Of a DNA stretch of 62,000 nucleotides, positions 37,386 through 47,380 are shown piece by piece; position 1 is the first letter of the stretch; the number at the start of each line of letters is the position of its first letter. Under the pieces are notes generated by a model. The model was not told the origin of the DNA. It saw nothing but the letters and a program-made list of their open reading frames with translations, and made no database searches. The DNA is from Glandiceps talaboti (Eukaryota; Hemichordata; Enteropneusta; Spengelidae): assembly GCF_964340395.1 (NCBI RefSeq), contig NC_135568.1:3845425-3907424 (forward strand). Reading direction: 5' to 3'. Position numbers and translations under genes: made by a program.

Positions 37386-40300
37386 CTTGTATATGTGTAT
37401 ACTACCCTCTACCAGTGACCTTATATTTGTCCTCGTCTTTCTCTAGCTGGAGTAACGTTCATATGCAGAGAGTGTTCATATGGAGTAACGTTCATATAAC
37501 GTTCATACTTTTTGTATATTTATTTGCACTCTAAACTTGTACCATTATTTACTTTGGCCAGGGGTCAGACACGATTAGCATAGCTATTTTCTGACTCCTG
37601 TTATCCGATCTAGTTTGCTTTTCCTGTATTTACGTTTGTATTGTACTTATTTTTGATCGGGTAATAAAATATATATCATATCATATCATATCATATCATG
37701 CACGTGTATATGAAATAATCGGATTTTCCGTTATTATTTATCATAAATTATCAAAAATCCCCTCTAAATGTCATGTTTGTCCATTAATTACTGCTAAAAT
37801 ATGATTTATTTGGGCCATGTGCACCTGTTGCTATTGATAATACCAAGAAAGTGTCATTTTTCAACTATTACGCAATAAGCCGTTTTTGCAGTCCAAAGGG
37901 CCCCAATTTCGCCTTTTTTGACCTTTGTGAAGAAATCGCGTTTCATGACGTATACTACCCTCTACCGGTGACCTTATATTTGTCCTCGTCTTTCTCTAGC
38001 CGGAGTAACGTTCATATGCACGTGTATATGAAATAATCGGATTTTCCGTTATTATTTATCATAAATTATCAAAAATCCCCTCTAAATGTCATGTTTGTCC
38101 ATTAATTACTGCTAAAATATGATTTATTTGGGCCATGCGCACCTGTTGCTATTGATAATACCAAGAAAGTGTCATTTTTCAACTATTACGCAATAAGCCG
38201 TTTTTGCAGTCCAAAGGGCCCCAATTTCGCCTTTTTTGACCTTTGTGAAGAAATCGCGTTTCATGACGTATACTACCCTCTACCGGTGACCTTATATTTG
38301 TCCTCGTCTTTCTCTAGCCGGAGTAACGTTCATATGCACGTGTATATGAAATAATCGGATTTTCCGTTATTATTTATCATAAATTATCAAAAATCCCCTC
38401 TAAATGTCATGTTTGTCCATTAACTACTGCTAAAATATGATTTATTTGGGCCATGCGCACCTGTTGCTATTGATAATACCAAGAAAGTGTCATTTTTCAA
38501 CTATTACGCAATAAGCCGTTTTTGCAGTCCAAAGGGCCCCAATTTCGCCTTTTTTGACCTTTGTGAAGAAATCGCGTTTCATGACGTATACTACCCTCTA
38601 CCGGTGACCTTATATTTGTCCTCGTCTTTCTCTAGCCGGAGTAACGTTCATATGCACGTGTATATGAAATAATCGGATTTTCCGTTATTATTTATCATAA
38701 ATTATCAAAAATCCCCTCTAAATGTCATGTTTGTCCATTAATTACTGCTAAAATATGATTTATTTGGGCCATGCGCACCTGTTGCTATTGATAATACCAA
38801 GAAAGTGTCATTTTTCAACTATTACGCAATAAGCCGTTTTTGCAGTCCAAAGGGCCCCAATTTCGCCTTTTTTGACCTTTGTGAAGAAATCGCGTTTCAT
38901 GACGTATACTACCCTCTACCGGTGACCTTATATTTGTCCTCGTCTTTCTCTAGCCGGAGTAACGTTCATATGCACGTGTATATGAAATAATCGGATTTTC
39001 CGTTATTATTTATCATAAATTATCAAAAATCCCCTCTAAATGTCATGTTTGTCCATTAATTACTGCTAATATATGATTTATTTGGGCCATGCGCACCTGT
39101 TGCTATTGATAATACCAAGAAAGTGTCATTTTTCAACTATTACGCAATAAGCCGTTTTTGCAGTCCAAAGGGCCCCAATTTCGCCTTTTTTGACCTTTGT
39201 GAAGAAATCGCGTTTCATGACGTATACTACCCTCTACCGGTGACCTTATATTTGTCCTCGTCTTTCTCTAGCCGGAGTAACGTTCATATGCACGTGTAAA
39301 TGAAATAATCGGATTTTCCGTTATTATTTATCATAAATTATCAAAAATCCCCTCTAAATGTCATGTTTGTCCATTAATTACTGCTAAAATATGATTTATT
39401 TGGGCCATGCGCACCTGTTGCTATTGATAATACCAAGAAAGTGTCATTTTTCAACTATTACGCAATAAGCCGTTTTTGTAGTCCAAAGGGCCCCAATTTC
39501 GCCTTTTTTGACCTTTGTGAAGAAATCGCGTTTCATGACGTATACTACCCTCTACCGGTGACCTTATATTTGTCCTCGTCTTTCTCTAGCTGGAGTAACG
39601 TTCATATGCACGTGTATATGAAATAATCGGATTTTCCGTTATTATTTATCATAAATTATCAAAAATCCCCTCTAAATGTCATGTTTGTCCATTAATTACT
39701 GCTAAAATATGATTTATTTGGGCCATGCGCACCTGTTGCTATTGATAATACCAAGAAAGTGTCATTTTTCAACTATTACGCAATAAGCCGTTTTTGCAGT
39801 CCAAAGGGCCCCAATTTCGCCTTTTTTGACCTTTGTGAAGAAATCGCGTTTCATGACGTATACTACCCTCTACCGGTGACCTTATATTTGTCCTCGTCTT
39901 TCTCTAGCTGGAGTAACGTTCATATGCACGTGTATATGAAATAATCGGATTTTCCGTTATTATTTATCATAAATTATCAAAAATCCCCTCTAAATGTCAT
40001 GTTTGTCCATTAATTACTGCTAAAATATGATTTATTTGGGCCATGCGCACCTGTTGCTATTGATAATACCAAGAAAGTGTCATTTTTCAACTATTACGCA
40101 ATAAGCCGTTTTTGCAGTCCAAAGGGCCCCAATTTCGCCTTTTTTGACCTTTGTGAAGAAATCGCGTTTCATGACGTATACTACCCTCTACCGGTGAACT
40201 TATATTTGTCCTCGTCTTTCTCTAGCCGGAGTAACGTTCATATGCACGTGTATATGAAATAATCGGATTTTCCGTTATTATTTATCATAAATTATCAAAA

Positions 40301-40550
40301 ATCCCCTCTAAATGTCATGTTTGTCCATTAATTACTGCTAAAATATGATTTATTTGGGCCATGCGCACCTGTTGCTATTGATAATACCAAGAAAGTGTCA
40401 TTTTTCAACTATTACGCAATAAGCCGTTTTTGCAGTCCAAACGGCCCCAATTTCGCCTTTTTTGACCTTTGTGAAGAAATCGACTTTCATGACGTATACT
40501 ACCCTCTACCGGTGACCTTATATTTGTCCTCGTCTTTCTGGAATGGAATT
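37386..40550 (+). repeat. 318-bp satellite array, about nine near-identical units
   Basis: The GTGTCATTTTTCAACTATT segment recurs at 37851, 38169, 38487, 38805, 39123, 39441, 39759, 40077 and 40395, exactly 318 bp apart. Units differ by only a few substitutions (for example GCTAATATATG near 39065 and GTGTAAATG near 39296). A ~60-codon open frame recurs in every unit only because the unit length is a multiple of three. A more diverged unit remnant lies at about 40690-40840. Confidence 0.97.
37467..37700 (+). mobile_element. 5'-truncated LINE 3' end inside the satellite
   Basis: The 318-bp pattern is interrupted after TTCATATGCA and resumes at GCACGTGTATATGAAATAA. The insert contains TTTGGCCAGGGGTCAGACAC, ATTTTCTGACTCCTGTTATC and GGTAATAAAATATAT, ending in (ATATC)n. 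This looks like the untranslated 3' end of a non-LTR retrotransposon with a pentamer tail. Confidence 0.6.
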
Positions 40551-41310
40551 AACGTTCATTAGCGTGAACCGTGATAATGTTCAAGCAACAAATATTCAAT
40601 ATTTGAGACGATTTTCGTGTTTTAATGTATTCAACATCAACCAGACTATGAAAACTATTGTAAACGTGTTCGTAGTCGAAAGACATTTCGAAAGTATAAA
40701 TAAAATGTGATTTTCCGTTAATATTTCTACGAATGTTTTATATTTTTTATCCAAAATGATCTAGAATCTACTCAAAAGGTCATGTTTTCTGTTATAAAAT
40801 TTGTAAAATATGATTTGCCTTGGCCATGGACACGTTTTTTTTTACTGCCAACAATGTGAGATGAGACTAAGGCATAAAGCTGTACACGGAAATAGAAGTA
40901 CATGTACATTGTTACCATTTCACCATTTTGCATGCAAAAAAATGTTAAAATGTTTTTTTTGGGTTTGGTTTATAATGTTTGTTTTATTTCTGTTTTGTTA
41001 TTTTTGTTTGCTTATCAATTCTTAAGATCATTATGTGTGAATCAGGGAGGAATTTTTTTTCTCTTGGTCACATGATCTAATCCAATATAGTAGAGACCAC
41101 TGTTGTGTTGTTTCCAGCCATATATATTTATTCACCTCTATTTCCTTTGGTTATTGTTGTTTTGTTGTTTGTCTTTAATGTTGATGTTCCAAGAGTGAGG
41201 GCCTTCTTGACATACTATTAGGCACTAACTCCCCCAGTGTGATGAATAAACAAAGAAAATAGCGATAAATACAGATATTGAGCCGTAAGTCACCACATCA
41301 GATTTAATTA
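40550..41310. other. right flank of the satellite, no gene seen
   Basis: It contains the diverged satellite remnant (AGGTCATGTTTTCTGTTATAA, then TATGATTTGCCTTGGCCATG, each kept short here) and AT-rich sequence. Confidence 0.5.
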
Positions 41311-41816
41311 GATTTGACATCCACCCACCTGTGCATGCATACACACAGACACAATCACTTGCCAACCAACCCATGCATACAGACACAACAAGAGACACAC
41401 ATATCTACACTTGCCAATCTGCCCATGCATACAGACACGACACACACACACAAAGTACACACGTATCTACACTTACAAGATGCCAACCTACCCATGCATA
41501 GACACAACAGACACACACAGACAGACACAAATACATACATATCTACACTTGCCACTTGCCAACCTACCCATGCATACAGACACATAAATACATATCTACT
41601 TGCCACTTGCCAACCTACCCATGCATACAGCCACACACAAATACATACATATCTACACTTGCCACTTGCCAACCTACCCACAAATACACACGTATCTACA
41701 CATACCACGTGCTAACCTACCCATGCATACAGACACAATAACAGACACACACACACACACATATCTACACTTACAACATGCAAACCTACCCATGCATACA
41801 TACAGACACAACAACA

Positions 41817-41857
<41 letters not shown>

Positions 41858-41875
41858 CTACACTTACAAGAAAAG
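41310..41875. repeat. CA-rich minisatellite, ~70-80-bp units
   Basis: Units with CCAACCTACCCATGCATACA, CAGACACA and ATATCTACACTTGCCA recur about eight times with indels. A pure CA tract lies at about 41819-41852. Confidence 0.88.
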
Positions 41876-42721
41876 AGTCAGTAACTGCATGAAATACATT
41901 TAATATAATTGTACATGTGTGTATTGCACAGTTTCACAACGGTACATGACAATTAAGTACTGTACTGTACAGCTGTACTTGCTATTGTGCAAAGATTTCA
42001 GAACTAGGAATACATATTTCAGAAAATATCGCCATAGTAACGGGTAAGCCATACAGTGATTGTACCAACAGGCATGACGGCCCTGGATCTGAGTGAGGTG
42101 TAGTACTCCTGAAGAACCTGATTCTGAATTAAGTCTTGGTATGAGTTGACTTGTAGGTCCTGAATCTGAATTACAATCATTTGAGTTGAAGGACCCTAAA
42201 TCTGAATTCCACACATTGAAGGTACAGAAATGACAGTTGTTTGTTACTTGTACCTAAATGTGGTAGGAACTCTTTACAAGAAGTGAGTAAAACTTTGTAG
42301 AGAAATCCTGGTGTATAAAACTATCGTAGGGTGACCAAACATTCTCTGCAGAAGATCTGAAAACAGTAGTACCATATATATTACCATAAAGTATGTTTGG
42401 GTTAGATCTGGTAGGATCAATATTGGAGATAAGATGAAACATGAAATGTCACTGGCATATTTTGCTATACTGGCAATTTATGAAATTCAATCATATCCCT
42501 TCTGAACAAGGTCAAGTTTATTTGGACATCCTAGTTCTAAAACAGAGTGTTTTGAACATCAAAATTGAGAAAACAATTTGAGTTGAACAATTTTGGCTTT
42601 TTGTACATTTTTGACACAGGATTTCAAAACATAGAGAAATGATGTTTCAAGACAGTTGGTCTGGAATTTATGCTTTTTTTTACAACAATAATTTTATGAC
42701 ATGATAGTTTTATACTATCCT

Positions 42722-42941
42722 GTTCTACAGTATAGGAAATGAAATGTCCTGTAGTTAGCATGGATTCCATACTGTCCTGTTCTACAGTATAGCAAATGAA
42801 ATGTCCTGTACTAAGCATGGCTTCCATGCTGTCCTGTTCTACAATATAACAAATGAAATGTCCTGTACTAAGCATGGCTTCCATGCTGTACTGTTCTACA
42901 GCATACTCCACAAGAAATGAAATGTCTGCTCTTTCCTTCAG
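42722..42941 (+). repeat. 57-bp minisatellite running into a splice acceptor
   Basis: GTTCTACAG begins units at 42722, 42779, 42836 and 42893, exactly 57 bp apart. The last unit changes after GAAATGAAATGTC into a pyrimidine tract and CAG (ends 42941), the acceptor of the exon at 42942. Confidence 0.9.
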
Positions 42942-45900
42942 AAAGAACTAGTTTTTCTTCTTCTGTTTTTACAACTTCTGCAGAGAATGGCAAGTCTGAA
43001 AACAGTTTTGAGGTAAAGAGTACTAAAAAGACAAGATTTGACACAAACAGTCTACAGAAATCTCTACAAATTGACGGTAATAAATTTTACAAATATTCTG
43101 GAAACAGTATACAATTTTTCTCTCTTTCTCTCTGTCAAAAAAAATGATTATTTAGTGTTGCTCCCCAGTCCATCCATTCTATATACCAAGAACCAATCAC
43201 AAAGTGTGTAGGTCATGAATCTGAATTATAATCACAGAGCTCTAGGACTCTATTAATCTGAATCTAAAATAACAGCCAATCACAAAGCTTGTTAGATTAC
43301 AAGAAAGCCTAACCATAATTGGTCATTGCACATATCACATTTTGATTGGATAGCTACCCAGTCACCTGATTGGTCACATGATTGATAAGCTTTACAAGTT
43401 GATGATAAAATTAAGAGATTTGATTTGAATCTGACTAAATATGTGGCTCTGAAAGATGCTATATTTAGTTTGGTCCCAAATGGTTGTCATGACAATCAAT
43501 ACCTGATACACATCACAATGTAATCTTCAGAAGTTAACGAACAAAGCATTTTTACTTGACGGCGTCATTTTCAGTCTGAGCTGCAGTAATATTTGAAAAT
43601 TTCTTTATGCAACATGTAACAGCAGTCTAACTGTGAATACACAATTCCAGTAAATAACCCTCTATTAGCAATCATTGTGAATATACAGCGCCCTCTAGTG
43701 ATGAACAACTTGCTATTTTAAAGGTCTATTCTTATGCCAAAGTTATGGATTGACTGATAAGGGAGCACCACTGAACCTCATGTACAAGAGACAAGGTATG
43801 CATTTATACCAAGTTTTGAAAAGGGCTGAGAAATTTGGGTATGTAGTGTCCAAATAATTCACTTTCTAATAAATTCCACTTTGTTACTTCCCTCCCATTT
43901 TTCAGAAACTTAGACGGTGACACTACATACCTCCCATTGTCAGCCATTTTCTAAGTCAATAAATTTCTACACTACACTCACAAGCCATTTGAATAAGAAT
44001 TCTATATATGCAACTGCCCCTTGTAAAAATGCAAATTTTCTTGTGTCAGTTGTATTGGATACTTCTAAGGAAGGATTTATATGTATTTAAACACAATAAT
44101 TTGTATAAATAGTACAACACTCTTAAGTAAGATAAATAAAAACAATAAAGATAAAATACTTTCATGGATACTTCCTGTAGCTAAAATTCTCAGCGAAAAT
44201 GTTCTCATTGTACGGTTATCTTGAAAAAAGATACCCCAAAAATTATAATCTGTCGTCTGACACAATTTTTAAGTTTTCAGAACACTTATACACCAGCAGT
44301 AAGTTTTTTATTTGTAGCACAGGATTAATATGATAAATAAAAGAAGCAATCCCATAATGCCTTTCATTCCCTGTTCAAGCATGTGATGGTAACGTAAACA
44401 TGATGTAAATTATTGACAAGATAGGCAGGGTGGTGGCAGTCTCCTTAAGTGACTGTCAAAATGTCCACAGATTTCGTAATTCCACAAAAAGTTTTCATAC
44501 ATAATTTAAACTTAAGACTTGTCAAATAAAACATTTTTTTCCATGATTTGCAGGAAAATGACAACTGTCAAATTCTCTGAAATTTTCCAGAAATTAATGA
44601 AACAGTATTTCATTTGTGATTCATTCTTTTGATCCGACTTTTTTTATTGCAAGTATTGTGGGAGGACAATATTTTATCTTAATTTTATTTTTATACAAAT
44701 TATGTAAACATCTTTGGTTTCCTGACTGTACATATTTAGGGCCGAAGTGAAAAACTAGGTAGGGGTCGGGTAACCGCAACCAAACAATTATTTTTTTTTA
44801 GACCTTACTACCATCTGAACTCCCTATCAACAATGTTGCACAAATCCTTACATCAGACCCCAATTTGGACTGGATATTTCCCAAGTGCAGTTGTATCAAA
44901 TGTGATTTATTTTACTCAGAAATTCATAGAACAGTCCAAGCATCATCAACTTATAGTCTGCAAGCTTGTGTAAAAATGTTGAACTGTCTGATGTGAATTA
45001 AGATGGGACTCTACCTCCCAATGGGTAATATTCTAAGTCTGACCAAAATCCCCTTACACAATAATGGTGAAATCTTTGGAAATCTACATAACAAAAGCAT
45101 TGTTATGTAAATATAACTTTTTGTTTTTGACTACTAAAATTGTGGCCTCAACTAATATGATATGTATTAGGGGTGGGGTGGGATGAGGTTGTGTGTACAC
45201 TTCACAATACTTGCAATAATTCCCTCCCACATCAACCAAACCTGCTAATACAACTCAATTCATGCATATTTCTGGTGTCATTTTACTGATCACACTAGCA
45301 TGGTCCACATTGTGCCATTTGTTCAAAGTCCATAACTTAGTATAGACATCTATGGTGTACTATTTAGTAACATAAACTTTTACAGCACATAAGAAAAGAT
45401 AAAATGTCAAATATTCAACAAATCTTTGAGTTACATGACTTTGAGCTGCAGTTTACAATCAATAGTACAAGCAAAGAATCAATGTAAAATAGACATAATA
45501 TTGCTGTCACACAGCACATCATGATATTTCTGGTGAATAGCGCCCTCTAGTGTTGACATGTAAGATATCAGACATTTATTCTAGTCAGTGTGCAAAAATA
45601 TCTCTATGTAGAGCAAATTTTGCAGTGACTTGGCCTAAAAAAGGGAATCTGATCTCTAAACAATCACATGGTTGTCACATGACCGATTTGTCAACTAGCG
45701 TTGTACATCACATAAAACACACCACTAGGGGGCGCTGTTCATAAGAAAGGTCAAGCTGTCTGACTTAGTGATAGTTTTGTGATCACAATTAACAGTAAGA
45801 ATGTACATTGAGGTATAACCAATCAAATAGAGTTACTTCAAATTGCACTTATAATTACAAAGCTATTGTCAGAAAAAAAATCATTGACCAAACTTTTTCA

Positions 45901-46479
45901 AATTTTCTACATAATCTTTCAGATAAACTGCATCTTGTGGTGACCAGTTGCACAAATACTGATTTCACACAGGCAGAAAAAAAACACCTTGAAAAGGCTC
46001 TTTTAAATAAGGTTTACAAAATCTTCACACAAAAAAATGTAGTTATATTCCTGGTCTAACTTACAAGTCCAGAACGATATGCTAGATCCAAATTAGGACT
46101 AGCTAAACTATCAATAAATTTTCATGTAACAAATATGTCTCATTTTGGTTACAGATACATTAAGATACAATTACATTTATTATTTTTTTGTATTTTGGTT
46201 TCTTCACAAAGCTGGCTAATGCTGAAAAAAAGCACCAAGGCTTGGCAGGGTCTGAATTTGAAAAATCTCCAAGAAAAACCACAACACTTGTTGTACGGTA
46301 GTACAGAAGACACACTAACACACACTTCAAAACGCTCGTCTTATTTTCAGACATTTGACTACGGTACATAAAAGCAAGGTGATGGTCTGTGCAATCTCTG
46401 CACACATTTTAAATTTCTTACATACCCCGGTAATACTGTCTATTTCTGCAGCTATGCTCTAAGCCAATCAATAAGCTAG
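42942..46479 (+). CDS. unidentified multi-exon gene, 3' exons
   Basis: Candidate exons are 42942-43076, 43724-43795, 45923-46011, 46212-46297 and 46452-46479. All have AG before and GT after (the last ends in TAG). Phases agree throughout (1-1-1-0-2). Encoded segments include RTSFSSSVFTTSAENGKSE, KKTRFDTNSLQKSLQ, LTDKGAPLNLMYKRQ, KLHLVVTSC, TQAEKKHLEKALLNK and LANAEKKHQGLAGSEFEKSP. The composition is Lys/Ser-rich and polar, suggesting a nuclear or coiled protein. I do not recognise the family; LHLVVTS faintly recalls the first strand of a BRCT domain, which is too little to name it. Upstream exons are missing from my model. The donor at 46012 (GTTTAC) and the acceptor at 43723 are weak, and an AATAAA at 46785-46790 fits the 3' end. 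It converges on the CSRNP gene. Confidence 0.42.
43687..43700 (-). promoter_or_regulatory. CTCF-core-like motif / dispersed motif
   Basis: AGCGCCCTCTAGTG; the reverse complement CACTAGAGGGCGCT resembles the CTCF core. It could instead be a relic of a MITE end. Confidence 0.25.
45539..45552 (-). promoter_or_regulatory. CTCF-core-like motif / dispersed motif
   Basis: The same 14-mer AGCGCCCTCTAGTG as at 43687-43700. Confidence 0.25.
45722..45736 (+). promoter_or_regulatory. CTCF-core-like motif
   Basis: CCACTAGGGGGCGCT, a good fit to the bilaterian CTCF core, faces away from the copy at 45539. A function is not shown. Confidence 0.35.
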
Positions 46480-46784
46480 ATTACAAGGCCTCGAACACCT
46501 GGCAAAATGCCTTGCTGTCATTGGCCACTGTTTAGTATCAACCAAAGTTAAAATTCAAATGAGGAGTAGTTTAATTTATTCATATAGTTGTTCATCAGTC
46601 TTGAGTTATTAAATTAAATACGATCTGGGTCAAGGGTCAAGGGTCAAGGAACCGCACAAGCTATATTTCAATGATTATGTAGCCTGCAATGTACTATTTT
46701 GAATAGGCAGTGCACAACTGTTACATACTGTAATAAAACAGTTTCCTAGTTTTAAACTTACAAATTTCTCTGTTGTATTCATAA

Positions 46785-46790
46785 AATAAA
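46785..46790 (+). terminator. candidate poly(A) signal of the unidentified gene
   Basis: AATAAA lies about 300 bp after the TAG at 46477-46479. Confidence 0.35.
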
Positions 46791-46927
46791 TATTGTTGTC
46801 GGATGCTTTTTCAGAACACTCAACAAGAAACATATTAAGTAATAGAGGTACGGTCACCTTAAAGTTATAATAAACTGTCTATGCAAATATTTCAAATATA
46901 TTATATAATGTTGTTTTACCATGAACA

Positions 46928-47063
46928 TTTTTTTTTTACATGGAAACTATCATTGGCTTTCTTCAAAGTGTACTTTTTTGTACTTTCGACTGACTTTTTT
47001 TTTTTTACATTGAAACTATCATTGGCTTTCCTCAAAGTGTACTTTTTTTGTACTTTCAACTGA
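46928..47063 (+). repeat. 72-bp tandem duplication
   Basis: A T run, ACAT.GAAACTATCATTGGC, TTTC.TCAAAGTGTACTTTT and GTACTTTC.ACTGAC occur twice in a row. It lies in the CSRNP 3' flank or 3' UTR. Confidence 0.85.
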
Positions 47064-47380
47064 CATGGTTTTCATTATTTCACACCAAAATGAACAAAAT
47101 GTTGGGTGAATATTTTGTCAACCACATTATTGTTCGACTAGTACATTTGCATTTATGCACTGATAACGAAGCATTTTTTGTCTTGGCATGAGTTTTGTGA
47201 TCGCTAACCAGACACTAATTTGTTTCATCATAGAGGTGAGATCGCTTTCCAATGTCTATGATTTCATATACCATTTCACCTTTCTGTGATTTGTACACTA
47301 ACATATCTAAAGAAACAAGAAGCATGGAACAGAAGCGAAATTTTATGCACGATTGGAAGAAGACAAGTTAATCTTTGGTA

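Noticed and set aside
37851-40262. A repeated 61-codon open frame in the 318-bp units
   Set aside because: It starts at GTG rather than ATG, is kept only because units are nearly identical and 318 is divisible by three, and shows no family resemblance.
37386-40550. CRISPR-like array
   Set aside because: Repeats are 318 bp and contiguous without unique spacers, in a spliced-gene animal genome.
45923-46297. Naming the unidentified gene microcephalin (MCPH1) from LHLVVTS and RKTTTLVV
   Set aside because: The resemblance is a few residues only, and the conserved BRCT Trp region is not seen.
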